Origin: Acidimicrobiia bacterium
Lineage (GTDB): Bacteria; Actinomycetota; Acidimicrobiia; Acidimicrobiales; JACDCH01
NCBI GenBank assembly: GCA_013694495.1
Contig: JACDCH010000396.1
Coordinates: forward strand, 1 to 11,608
Length of the DNA stretch: 11,608 nucleotides
Direction: 5' to 3'
Shown: positions 1-6,592 of the stretch, in pieces
Position numbering within the stretch: the first letter of the stretch is position 1
Layout of the letters: the number at the start of each line of letters is the position of its first letter
The notes under the pieces: generated by a model
The model's input: only the letters and a program-made list of their open reading frames with translations
Database searches by the model: none
What the model was told of the DNA's origin: nothing
Program-made: the position numbers and the translations under genes

Positions 1-28
1 TCTCCCTGACCTTGATCCCCTCGCGCAC
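1..28 (-). CDS. Transposase N-terminus (partial, runs off left edge)
   Basis: A GTG at 28-26 lies five bases after a perfect AGGAGG (33-38 on the + strand, read on the complement). Nine codons (MREGIKVRE) are visible before the edge, all with G or C in third position. The GTG lies about 95 bases inside the IS end, a normal place for a transposase start. Too little protein is visible to assign a family from it. The call rests on its position inside the IS and on the transposase C-terminus found at the matching end on the right. An upstream in-frame GTG at 34-32 overlaps the ribosome-binding site and is less likely. Confidence 0.4.
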
Positions 29-37
29 GAGCACCTC

Positions 38-60
38 CTGAGCGACACAGCGTTGCTCAG
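38..60. repeat. Hairpin next to the transposase start
   Basis: A nine-base stem (CTGAGCGAC / GTTGCTCAG) with a five-base loop. Read as RNA on the + strand it has one G-U pair; on the - strand that pair becomes an A-C mismatch. On the - strand its 3' arm runs into the AGGAGG of the putative transposase start, so it could mask that site. There is no T-tract, so it is not a typical intrinsic terminator, although actinobacterial terminators often lack one. Confidence 0.45.
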
Positions 61-98
61 AAGATTCGCGACCACCCGCGCGACTCCTGCCAGCTACC

Positions 99-125
99 GG
101 GCGAAGGTTCCCGGTCGCGGCACTA
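99..125 (-). repeat. Left-edge IS terminal inverted repeat plus TA
   Basis: TA at 124-125 followed on the - strand by 25 nt (123 down to 99) that align with + strand 11486-11510. The mismatches are at repeat positions 9, 11, 14, 18, 21 and 24. The first eight bases, GTGCCGCG, are identical. The repeat faces out of the window. Confidence 0.75.
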
Positions 126-310
126 GCAGCCGTGGACGATGAGGATCTTGGGTGCCGTGGCGGTGGCGCGCTCGGAGGGCGAGCCCGTGAGCGAACCCAG
201 GCGAAGGTCAGGCCGGCCAGGGCGGCGAGGAGGCGGACGACGAACAGCGTGCCGGGCGGGCGAGTGGCGGGGCGTGGCCGCGGGGCTCGGAAGCATCGAT
301 CCTCCTGTGG
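123..310 (-). pseudogene. Short remnant of a downstream gene, frame-broken and ended by the IS
   Basis: An open frame (57 codons from ATG at 296-294) follows an AGGAGG four bases upstream. Another in-frame ATG at 314-312 overlaps the previous stop as ATGA. The TAG stop at 125-123 is formed by the IS junction itself, so any original gene was cut here. Third-position G/C shows two phase changes. The start (MLPSPAATPRHSPAR) and the end (LTGSPSERATATAPKILIV) share one frame, but the middle reads best one frame over, giving a hydrophobic run LFVVRLLAALAGLTFAW. One base lost and one gained would join them into a protein with an N-terminal membrane anchor or signal. I cannot tell decay from chance in so short a stretch. 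Confidence 0.3.
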
Positions 311-964
311 TCATCGACGGCCGGGGTCGCGGCCAGCGCGGGTGGCGACGGCCAGGGCGAGGGCGGTGAGGAGCCACCACCGGTCATGGGTCGGACCGGG
401 CCCGAAGGTGGGTAGCTGCGATGGCCAGCGGTAGGCGAAGGCGGCGACGAAGCCGGTGCCGAGCACCCCGGCGGTGACGCCGATGGGGCCGGTGCCCCGC
501 TCGCCGCGCCGGGCGGCGACGAGGCCGACGGTGATCGCGAGGGCGGCCGCGGCGGTTGCTTCGGCCAAGCGGCCGCCGGCGTCGGGCGGTAGCCCGGGTC
601 CGATGGCGGCGACGCCGACAGCGAGCGCCACGCCGACGGCGGCGACGACGGCGACGGTCATCAGTCGCAGCGCCGTTCGCGTCGCCGCGGAGACCGGGAG
701 CGGGGCGAGTAGGTCGGCGGCCGGGTCCTCGACCGCCCAGCCAAGGGTCGCGCCGCCGAGAAGGCAGGCGAGGAGGAACGGCGTCGAGAGCGTCGGGTCG
801 CCACGGAGAGCCGTGACGACGACGGGGATGGCGGCGAGGGCGACGGTGAGCGCGGCGGCTCCGAGGTGGGCGACCCGGGCGGTGGGTGCGACTGCCGCGA
901 GGGCGGCCCGCCCACGCCGCCAAGGCACTGGCCCACCGGCCAGGGCCGTCGTCGGGGTCAGCAC
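311..964 (-). CDS. Permease-like integral membrane protein (217 aa)
   Basis: This protein has about six hydrophobic segments (roughly residues 33-50, 58-76, 95-118, 131-148, 155-175 and 192-208) and no recognisable soluble domain. It is probably a membrane subunit of the transporter encoded just upstream. The GTG start at 964-962 overlaps the stop of the 627-aa gene as GTGCTGA (7 nt), with GGGGAG close in front, so translation is probably coupled. An upstream extension in the same frame is arginine-rich shadow sequence and was discarded. It is the last intact gene of the operon. The family is unrecognised; assignment as an ABC-2-like permease rests on topology and neighbours only. Confidence 0.75.
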   Translation of the reverse strand: MLTPTTALAGGPVPWRRGRAALAAVAPTARVAHLGAAALTVALAAIPVVVTALRGDPTLSTPFLLACLLGGATLGWAVEDPAADLLAPLPVSAATRTALRLMTVAVVAAVGVALAVGVAAIGPGLPPDAGGRLAEATAAAALAITVGLVAARRGERGTGPIGVTAGVLGTGFVAAFAYRWPSQLPTFGPGPTHDRWWLLTALALAVATRAGRDPGRR

Positions 965-2841
965 CGGCTCCCCGGTCGTGGTTCGACACGGTCGAACGGG
1001 CCCACCGCATCGAGGCCGAGGGCGGCGAGCAGCTCGTCGGTCCCGGTTCGGGGATCGATCCAGCGGCCCCAGCCGTCCTCGATGACCTGGGCGACATCCA
1101 CTTCGGGCAGCGCGATCACCGAGCGGGCGGCGGCGAGATCTTGAGCCGACCACACGACGGCCGGCGCGAGGCACGGGTCGTCGACCGCCTCGGGGGATGC
1201 GCGCGCAAACGCATCGCTGGACCCGGGATCGAGGGACGTGGCTCGTTCGACGGCGTCCGTGAGTGCCAGGCCCCGAGTGGCGAGCCAGAGCGCCACGACG
1301 CCACGGGCCTCGCCCGCGACGACCGTCGGACGGAGCTCGTCGTCGGCCTCGATCGGCAGGCCCACGGCGGCGAAGGCGAGGTCGAAGCCGGGGCCCCGCT
1401 CGGCGTCGACGAGGTCCTCGCCGTACCCGAGGGGGACCTCGCTGGCGGGACGAACCACGTCGGACGCCGTGAGCCGGCGGCGAACCTCTGGGGGGAGGTC
1501 GGCCAGGTCGCCTTCGAAGACCTGGCGGAGGGTCAGCGGGTCCAGCGTCTTCGGCAGCACGGCGGCGATCGGTCCCAGGCGCTCGGCCACGTGGTCGAGG
1601 AGCTCGCGGTGGAACGGGAACACGCACACCGCCGCGGGGCCGTCGAGGGATGCGCATTCCTGGTGAGCCTCGGGGCGGGCGACGAGATCGGCGATCCGCG
1701 CCGCCGATTCCGAGGGCATCGGACGGGTCGCCCCGATCCCGGCCGTCAGCACGACGACGATGGTGAGCGCGCCGGCGACCGCCACCGTTCGGTCCTGACG
1801 GTGACGGGCGATGGCGGCCAGGGCGACCGCCGCGATGAGGCCGAGCAACCAGAGGAGATGGAACGAGGTGGGCCGCTCGGCGAAGACGGGCGAGGGCCCT
1901 TCGACGGTGGGCGCGGTGGACAGCGCCACCAGCGGGTTCCAGTCCGAGCCCCCGACGCCGTTGAGTGCGGTGGTGGCGACGCCGACGGCCACGACAGCCA
2001 CGACCGGGGCCAGGGCGAACCCCACCCACCGTCCGAGGGCGACACCGAGGGCGACACCCCCGGCGCCGAGGACGACGGCCGCCGCGATGTCGGCGAGGCC
2101 GTCGACGCCGAGCGGGCCGTGCAGGAACGGGCTGCGCACAGCATTGGTCGCCCCGAGGACGACGAAGAACACGGTGAGGGCGATCACCGGCACCGATCCG
2201 GCGACCAGGAAGCCCGTGGTCCGGGTCACCGGCGCGGCGGGACAGGTGTCGAAGAGCTCGTCGGCGCCGTCCCGACTCGCCCTCGTCACCGCCCGATGGG
2301 AACCGAGCACCATCATCCCCACCAGGGGGAGGGCGAACCAGGACGCCACCTGCGCATACTCGTTCCAGGTCTCCCCGTTGGTGTCCTCCCAGACGAGGCC
2401 GAACAGCACGAAGATGAGGACGCAGAACCCGACACCGACACCGAACCAAGGGCTGGTCGCCAGCTCCCGAGCCTCGACCCGGCCCAGGGCCCGAGCGATC
2501 GACCCGGAGGTCGAGCCCGCCGATCGCCGCGGTCCGGCGATCGGGGCCGGCGCGGCCGCCGGGGATGACCACGCAAGGTCACCCACGGCGGAGGTGCGGC
2601 GGGTGAGGACGATCCCCAGGCCGACCAGCGGGAGGGCGACGAGACCGAACACGACGGCGCCACCGTCGTCGGGATCGATCCCGGCGATCACCGACATGGC
2701 GGCTGGGATCGCGGCCAGCCCCACCAGCGGCGGACCGAGGCGGCGAGAGAACCCCCCGCCGCCGGGCCGAGTGACTGCTCGGGCGACGAGCATCACGGCG
2801 GCGACGACCACCACCAGCCCGAGGGCGAGGAGGTAGATCAC
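958..2841 (-). CDS. Large permease-like membrane protein with C-terminal soluble domain (627 aa)
   Basis: The N-terminal 380 residues hold about nine or ten membrane segments: a pair in residues 1-55, one near 62-80, and others near 135-152, 166-182, 210-232, 250-300 (two or three), 338-355 and 364-382. A stretch before the third group, VEARELATSPWFG, resembles the cytoplasmic lead-in of ABC-2 type permeases. Residues 385-627 form a hydrophilic domain with cysteines near 406 and 416 and no motif I recognise. GTG at 2841-2839 overlaps the preceding stop as GTGA; starting further upstream adds only low-complexity basic sequence. It sits between an 80-aa membrane protein and the 217-aa permease-like protein, downstream of an ABC ATPase. 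It is most likely the main transmembrane subunit. Substrate and direction of transport are unknown. Confidence 0.8.
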   Translation of the reverse strand: MIYLLALGLVVVVAAVMLVARAVTRPGGGGFSRRLGPPLVGLAAIPAAMSVIAGIDPDDGGAVVFGLVALPLVGLGIVLTRRTSAVGDLAWSSPAAAPAPIAGPRRSAGSTSGSIARALGRVEARELATSPWFGVGVGFCVLIFVLFGLVWEDTNGETWNEYAQVASWFALPLVGMMVLGSHRAVTRASRDGADELFDTCPAAPVTRTTGFLVAGSVPVIALTVFFVVLGATNAVRSPFLHGPLGVDGLADIAAAVVLGAGGVALGVALGRWVGFALAPVVAVVAVGVATTALNGVGGSDWNPLVALSTAPTVEGPSPVFAERPTSFHLLWLLGLIAAVALAAIARHRQDRTVAVAGALTIVVVLTAGIGATRPMPSESAARIADLVARPEAHQECASLDGPAAVCVFPFHRELLDHVAERLGPIAAVLPKTLDPLTLRQVFEGDLADLPPEVRRRLTASDVVRPASEVPLGYGEDLVDAERGPGFDLAFAAVGLPIEADDELRPTVVAGEARGVVALWLATRGLALTDAVERATSLDPGSSDAFARASPEAVDDPCLAPAVVWSAQDLAAARSVIALPEVDVAQVIEDGWGRWIDPRTGTDELLAALGLDAVGPFDRVEPRPGSRC

Positions 2842-3080
2842 GGAAGCGCCCCGGCGGACGCGGGGACCGCGGGCCGGCGAAGCCGGACGCGGCAGGCGTC
2901 GAGTGGAGAGGCCGTGGGCCACCGACGGTCAGCGACGGGTCCCCGGCCGACCCGGGACCAGCCCGCACCGGCGACGACGGGGATCAGGAACGGCAGCGCG
3001 AGGAGCGGGGTCCCGGCGATGAGGGTGCCGAAGGCACCAGCGGCGACGGTCGTCGCGACGAGGGTCCCGGTGCGAGTCAT
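2838..3080 (-). CDS. Small membrane protein (80 aa)
   Basis: Residues 5-42 are hydrophobic (one long or two short membrane segments, with glycine and proline in the middle), followed by a basic, proline-rich tail of about 38 residues. ATG at 3080-3078 overlaps the ATPase stop as ATGA. Its own TGA overlaps the next GTG as GTGA, so it is locked into the operon on both sides. About 34 of the last 41 codons end in G or C, which supports real coding. It could be a small transporter subunit or an assembly factor for the ABC complex. I do not recognise a family. Confidence 0.7.
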   Translation of the reverse strand: MTRTGTLVATTVAAGAFGTLIAGTPLLALPFLIPVVAGAGWSRVGRGPVADRRWPTASPLDACRVRLRRPAVPASAGALP

Positions 3081-3949
3081 GACGCGACGGCTTCTTCGCC
3101 AGCGTGGGCGTCGCGCCCGGCCAGCACCAAGTAGCCATCCTCGACCGTCGGCTCGACCAGATGAGCGCCCGCAGGGGGCTCGCCGATGTGGCGGATGCGG
3201 CCTTCGCCGGTGACCCAGGCCAGCTCGGCCCGTGGATCCCGATCGGTGGCCAGCCACACCCGGTCGGTCGCCAGGGCGGCGAGGCCGACGGGGGTGCCGG
3301 TGAAGCGGATCTGCCCGTGGAGCAGGACGATGACGTGCCCGCAGAGAGCGGCGACGTCGTCGGTCTGGTGGGTCGAGAGGAGCACCGTCGAGCCGGCGGC
3401 GTCGGTGCCGAGCAGCTCCCGGAACCGGAGCCGCTGCTCGGGGTCGAGCCCCGCGGTGGGTTCGTCGAGCACGAGCAGATCGGGGGAGCCGAGGAGGGCC
3501 TGGGCGATGCCGACGCGGCGGCGCATCCCTCCGGAGAGCTGGCGGATGCGCTTGTGCATGACGGCCTCGAGCCCCACGAGGCCGAGAACGCGTCGGACCT
3601 CATCGTGGCGGGCCTTGCGGTCGACCCACTCCTTGAGGATGGCGACGTAGTCGACGAAGTCGAAGGCGCTGAAGTGTTGGTGGAAGCCGGGTTCCTGGGG
3701 GAGGTACCCCAGCCGCCGGCGAACCGAAAGGCGCCCCTCGGCGGTGGCGGGGTCGACGCCCAGCGCCTCGAGGTGGCCGTCGTCGGCGGGAAGGACGGTG
3801 GCGAGGATGCGCAGCATGGTGGTCTTGCCGGCCCCGTTGGGGCCCAGCAGGCCGTTCACGCCGGGGGTGAACGTGGCGTCGACCCCGTCGAGCGCGACGG
3901 TGGCGCCAAACCGCTTGCGCAGCCCGGTCACCGACACGGTGTGGGTCAT
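3077..3949 (-). CDS. ABC transporter ATP-binding protein (290 aa)
   Basis: A complete nucleotide-binding domain that powers the transporter formed by its membrane neighbours. Walker A GPNGAGKTT is at residues 36-44, the Q-loop Q85 in GYLPQ, the signature LSGGM at 138-142, Walker B LLVLDEP with D162 and E163, the D-loop GLD at 167-169, and the H-loop H194 in LSTH. Residues after about 225 form a short extra domain, as in multidrug or ABC-2 type ATPases. ATG at 3949-3947 shares one base with the stop of the membrane anti-sigma gene (TGATG) and has GGAGGG six bases upstream. A longer frame to about 4213 is open but arginine-rich and overlaps the previous gene. Export through an ABC-2 type permease is the likeliest role. 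The substrate is not evident. Confidence 0.95.
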   Translation of the reverse strand: MTHTVSVTGLRKRFGATVALDGVDATFTPGVNGLLGPNGAGKTTMLRILATVLPADDGHLEALGVDPATAEGRLSVRRRLGYLPQEPGFHQHFSAFDFVDYVAILKEWVDRKARHDEVRRVLGLVGLEAVMHKRIRQLSGGMRRRVGIAQALLGSPDLLVLDEPTAGLDPEQRLRFRELLGTDAAGSTVLLSTHQTDDVAALCGHVIVLLHGQIRFTGTPVGLAALATDRVWLATDRDPRAELAWVTGEGRIRHIGEPPAGAHLVEPTVEDGYLVLAGRDAHAGEEAVAS

Positions 3950-4791
3950 CAGAAGCCCTCCGGGGTTGCGAAGCGGTCTCGCCGGACCACGATGAGGGCG
4001 GCCGCCACGGCAGCCACGGCGAGCGAGGTCACCTGACCGACGGCGGTGAAGGTGGCGGAGTCGGCCACGGGCCCGGCATGGCCGGCGGCCCAGTACAGCG
4101 ACCACACCGCCGTCAGCCAGGCGGCGGCGAGGGCCGAGACGGCCACCTCGACCCGCAGCCAGGTGCTCAGCGCCAGCGCGCCGAGCGCGAGGGCCAGACC
4201 CGGCAGCACCCACGCCGCGGCCCGTGGCCCGAGGTCGGGGAGCGCCAGCGCGGTGAGGCCGAGGGTGGTGAAGGTGACGGCAAGGACGGCGGCGGCGCGC
4301 CGCACCATCAGCCCGGCGCCGTGCAGCGGGGTGGCGATCCCGGCCTCACCGGCGGGATCAGCGGCCGGCGCGAATGCCACCGCGACGGCGGCGAGCGGCG
4401 CCAGGGGGGCGACGAGCAGGAACGGGCCAACCGCCCCGGCCGATCGCGAGGCGAGCGCAGCGGCGGCGGCGAGGAGGACAACGGTGGCCACGCCCGCCGC
4501 CTGGAGCCCCGGGGTGGCGGCCACAACGCGGGCGAGCCCGCTCTCGATCCCGACCCACCCGAGGAGCCGCTCGACCGGCGTCGGATGGGGCTGGTCGATC
4601 CGCTCGGCGATGGCGCTCCAGCTGACGACCGCCAGCGCCGGGTCGGCGGTTGCGCTCAGGTGCCGCCGGCACTCGGCGCAGGCCACGAGGTGGGCTTCGA
4701 TCGACGAGGCGGTCATGTCGTCGATCGTCGCGGGAGCGTCGGCGTAGCGGGTGAGCAGTTCCGGCGGGGCGTGCCAGTCGGTGTGGGTCAT
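3949..4791 (-). CDS. Zinc-finger anti-sigma-like protein with six membrane spans (280 aa)
   Basis: Residues 31-43 carry the ZAS/zf-HC2 zinc motif H34-x3-C38-x2-C41, which in this family wraps a zinc ion and holds the partner ECF sigma factor. After residue 75 come about six hydrophobic segments (near 95-114, 121-142, 167-186, 192-210, 214-236 and 250-270). A classic anti-sigma factor has one span, so this protein is polytopic. Its start overlaps the stop of the ECF sigma gene as ATGA, with AGGAG seven bases upstream, and its stop overlaps the start of the ABC ATPase gene. The likely role, by inference, is to keep the sigma factor at the membrane and release it according to the state of the transporter or a membrane signal. 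The membrane part could instead act as a permease subunit. Confidence 0.85.
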   Translation of the reverse strand: MTHTDWHAPPELLTRYADAPATIDDMTASSIEAHLVACAECRRHLSATADPALAVVSWSAIAERIDQPHPTPVERLLGWVGIESGLARVVAATPGLQAAGVATVVLLAAAAALASRSAGAVGPFLLVAPLAPLAAVAVAFAPAADPAGEAGIATPLHGAGLMVRRAAAVLAVTFTTLGLTALALPDLGPRAAAWVLPGLALALGALALSTWLRVEVAVSALAAAWLTAVWSLYWAAGHAGPVADSATFTAVGQVTSLAVAAVAAALIVVRRDRFATPEGF

Positions 4792-5324
4792 GCGAGTGCT
4801 CCTCGGAGCTGGGTGCGGGCCCGCATCATGCGGGTCTTGACGGTGCCGGAGGGGATGCCCAACAGGCGGGCGGCTTCGCGGGCGGTCAATCCGTCGAGGA
4901 CCGTCGCCTGGACGACGGCCCGGAGCTCAGGGGACAGGCTGCCCAGCGCGCCGGCCAGGTCGCCGTGCTCCACCCCGACCAAGACCTGGTCCTCGGCGGC
5001 GACCACGAGCTCGGACTCGTTGGCGATGACGGATGCCAGCGACCGGTCCCACCGTCCCCGACTCCGGAGCACCCCGATGAGCCGGCGGATGGCGATCCCC
5101 CAGATCCACGCCGACGGCTCGCCCCGCCCATCCCACCGGCCGGCGCCCCTCCACACCGCGACGAACGTGTCCTGCACCGCCTCGACCACCGCATCACCGT
5201 CCCCGCAGCGCCGACGCAGCCGAGCCGTGACCCACACGACGTGGCGGTCATGGAGCTCCCGCAGGGCGCCGCGATCACCGTCGGCCACCGCCGCCAGCAG
5301 CTCCTGGTCGCTCAGCACGCCCAT
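4788..5324 (-). CDS. ECF-type RNA polymerase sigma factor (178 aa)
   Basis: A two-domain sigma factor that directs RNA polymerase to a small regulon. Region 2 spans about residues 20-90 (ALRELHDRHVVWVTARL, then the EAVQDTFVAVW core and the IWGIAIRRLIGVLRSR helix). Region 4 spans about 121-175, with the helix-turn-helix LTAREAARLLGIPSGTVKTR. There is no region 1 or 3 and the length is normal for ECF factors. The ATG has GGAGG seven bases upstream. It is the first gene of the operon, followed with a 4-base overlap by its presumed anti-sigma factor. Autoregulation is common for such pairs, but I found no convincing matching promoter. The ECF subgroup is not assigned. Confidence 0.93.
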   Translation of the reverse strand: MGVLSDQELLAAVADGDRGALRELHDRHVVWVTARLRRRCGDGDAVVEAVQDTFVAVWRGAGRWDGRGEPSAWIWGIAIRRLIGVLRSRGRWDRSLASVIANESELVVAAEDQVLVGVEHGDLAGALGSLSPELRAVVQATVLDGLTAREAARLLGIPSGTVKTRMMRARTQLRGALA

Positions 5325-5331
5325 GCCGCCA

Positions 5332-5336
5332 CCTCC
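5332..5336 (-). promoter_or_regulatory. Strong ribosome-binding site of the ECF sigma gene
   Basis: GGAGG on the - strand, seven bases before the ATG at 5324. It decides this start: the operon's first gene has the best-formed site, while most downstream genes rely on stop/start overlap. Confidence 0.75.
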
Positions 5337-5569
5337 GTCGACCAGTCTCCCCCACGCGCCTGATTCCGTTCACCGTGACCTCGTGACGGGTCGGCATGTT
5401 CCGGGGCGCTGGCCACGATCTGGTTGTCGCGTCCGGAGGCCCGGCCGGTTCATGGACTGCTCCCGCCCATGCGGGACTGATTGCCGCCGCCCCCGCCGCG
5501 ACCTGCGGGCATCCCCGGAGGCCGGCAGGCGCGCCGCTACCGTCGGCCTCGTCCGGGTACGTGTCGACG

Positions 5570-5583
5570 GCCGCGATCGCGGC
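5570..5583. promoter_or_regulatory. 14-bp perfect palindrome, possible operator
   Basis: GCCGCGATCGCGGC, 67 bases upstream of the sigma-70 start codon. It is a symmetric site of the size bound by dimeric regulators. In DNA this GC-rich a palindrome of this length is expected by chance a few times in 11 kb, so function is only a possibility. Confidence 0.25.
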
Positions 5584-5650
5584 GCCGCCCGACCCCGGGT
5601 GCTCGGCACGCAGCAGCCGCGACTCGAAGGGTGCGGGGGAACGACCACAC

Positions 5651-6592
5651 ATGGCGTCGGCGCGAAGCTCAACGGCGGACGACGCCGGCGACATCCGCCG
5701 GTACCTCGACGAGGTGCGCGCCGTGTCGTTGCTCACCTCCGTCGAGGAGGACGACCTCGCCGCCGCCATCCGGGCCGGCCACGACGCGACCGAGCGGCTC
5801 GAAGATCCCGCCTCCGACCTCTCGCCCGAGGAGCGCCGGGCGCTGGGCGCCGCCGTCGCCGCCGGCGAGCGGGCCCACGACCGCTTCGTGCGGGCGAACC
5901 TCCGCCTGGTGGTGTGGGTGGCCCGCCGCTACCGCCACGCCGGGCTGCCACTGGCCGACCTCGTGCAGGAGGGAAACCTCGGGCTCCTGCGGGCCGTCCA
6001 GACGTTCGACCACCGCAAGGGCTTCACGTTCTCCACCTACGCCACGTGGTGGATCCGCCAGCGCATCGGCCGGGCCCTGGCCGACACGAGCCGGACGATC
6101 CGGGTGCCCGGCCACGTCGCTGAAGCCTTGACCGTGCTGGGCCGGACCTCGGCCGAGCTCCTCGAGTCGCTCGGGCGCGAACCGACACCGGCGGAGCTGG
6201 CCCAGGCCAGCGGCCTGCCCCTCGAGCGCGTGCAGCAGTGCCTCCGGGCCGAGCCCGACGTCGTGTCGCTCTCGGCCGGCGTCGGCGACGACGGCAACGA
6301 GCTGGGCGAGCTGCTGGCCGACCCGCGCGCCACCGCTCCCGAGGACGCCGCCATCGTCGCCGTCGAAGGCGTTGCGCTCCGGGCCTCGCTGGGCCGGTTG
6401 CGCGAGCGCGAGCGGCAGGTGATCGAGCTGCGCTACGGGTTCACGGACGGCTCGCCCCGCACCCTCGAGGAGGTCGGCCGCGAGTTCTCGGTCACGCGTG
6501 AGCGGGCCCGGCAGATCGAGGCCAAGGCATTGACGAAGCTCCGGCACCCCTGCGTGCCCAAGGACCTGCGGGTCACCCTGGCCGGCGGGTGA
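5651..6592 (+). CDS. Primary-type (group 1/2) RNA polymerase sigma factor, sigma-70 family (313 aa)
   Basis: All conserved regions of SigA/SigB-like factors are present. Region 1.2 is at about residues 12-43 (DIRRYLDEVRAVSLLTSVEE). Region 2 is at about 82-150 (RLVVWVARRYRHAGLPLADL, then QEGNLGLLRAV, then FSTYATWWIRQRI, the -10 reading helix). Region 3 is at about 150-215. Region 4 is at about 245-300, with the helix-turn-helix TLEEVGREFSVTRERARQIE that reads the -35 box. It lacks the long region 1.1 of housekeeping RpoD and its N-terminus is short, so it is more likely a non-essential group 2 factor. The ATG was chosen because region 1.2 starts just after it and GGGGGA lies ten bases upstream; the frame further upstream is not protein-like. 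Its 3' end overlaps the convergent Nudix gene by 20 bases. Confidence 0.93.
   Translation: MASARSSTADDAGDIRRYLDEVRAVSLLTSVEEDDLAAAIRAGHDATERLEDPASDLSPEERRALGAAVAAGERAHDRFVRANLRLVVWVARRYRHAGLPLADLVQEGNLGLLRAVQTFDHRKGFTFSTYATWWIRQRIGRALADTSRTIRVPGHVAEALTVLGRTSAELLESLGREPTPAELAQASGLPLERVQQCLRAEPDVVSLSAGVGDDGNELGELLADPRATAPEDAAIVAVEGVALRASLGRLRERERQVIELRYGFTDGSPRTLEEVGREFSVTRERARQIEAKALTKLRHPCVPKDLRVTLAGG

Larger units (their letters stand above)
1..125 (-). mobile_element. 5' end of an IS630-type insertion sequence (partial)
   Basis: On the - strand this stretch begins with CTA then GTGCCGCG at 126-116. It matches the right-hand IS end (+ strand, from 11483), with 19 identical positions out of 25 after the TA. 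The two ends are thus the inverted terminal repeats of one kind of element: this one lies upstream of a transposase start, the other overlaps a transposase stop. CTA before the repeat fits the known IS630 habit of inserting at CTAG and duplicating TA. The element runs off the left edge. The family is inferred from the ends and the C-terminal fragment at the other edge, not from a full transposase. Confidence 0.7.
5325..5650. promoter_or_regulatory. Divergent intergenic region between two sigma-factor genes
   Basis: 326 bases with no coding signal: the open frames crossing it are arginine/proline-rich with no codon-phase bias. It must hold the promoters of the leftward ECF operon and the rightward sigma-70 gene. 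Visible structures are a direct repeat CGTGAC near 5374-5386, a six-base-stem hairpin at 5461-5476 (TCCCGC/GCGGGA, loop CCAT) and a 14-base perfect palindrome at 5570-5583. I could not place -35/-10 boxes convincingly for either direction. Confidence 0.6.

Noticed and set aside
2..139. Open frame on the + strand entering from the left edge
   Set aside because: It reads through the IS end and terminal repeat. Third-position G/C is weaker than in the - strand frame that starts after AGGAGG.
886..2568. 560-codon open frame on the + strand
   Set aside because: Antisense to the 627-aa membrane protein. It is full of glycine, arginine and acidic residues with no domain, while the opposite strand gives clear membrane segments and overlap-linked starts.
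965..2572. N-terminal extension of the 217-aa gene to 753 aa
   Set aside because: The extension is arginine/glycine-rich shadow of the 627-aa gene. GTG at 964 overlapping that gene's stop is the natural start.
5338..5367. GGAATC / GGTCGA pair as an ECF-type promoter on the - strand
   Set aside because: Spacing (18) is tolerable, but the start point would fall at or past the GGAGG ribosome-binding site at 5332-5336.
4078..6123. 681-codon open frame on the + strand
   Set aside because: Runs antisense through the anti-sigma and ECF genes and out of frame through the sigma-70 gene. Low-complexity composition typical of shadow frames in GC-rich DNA.
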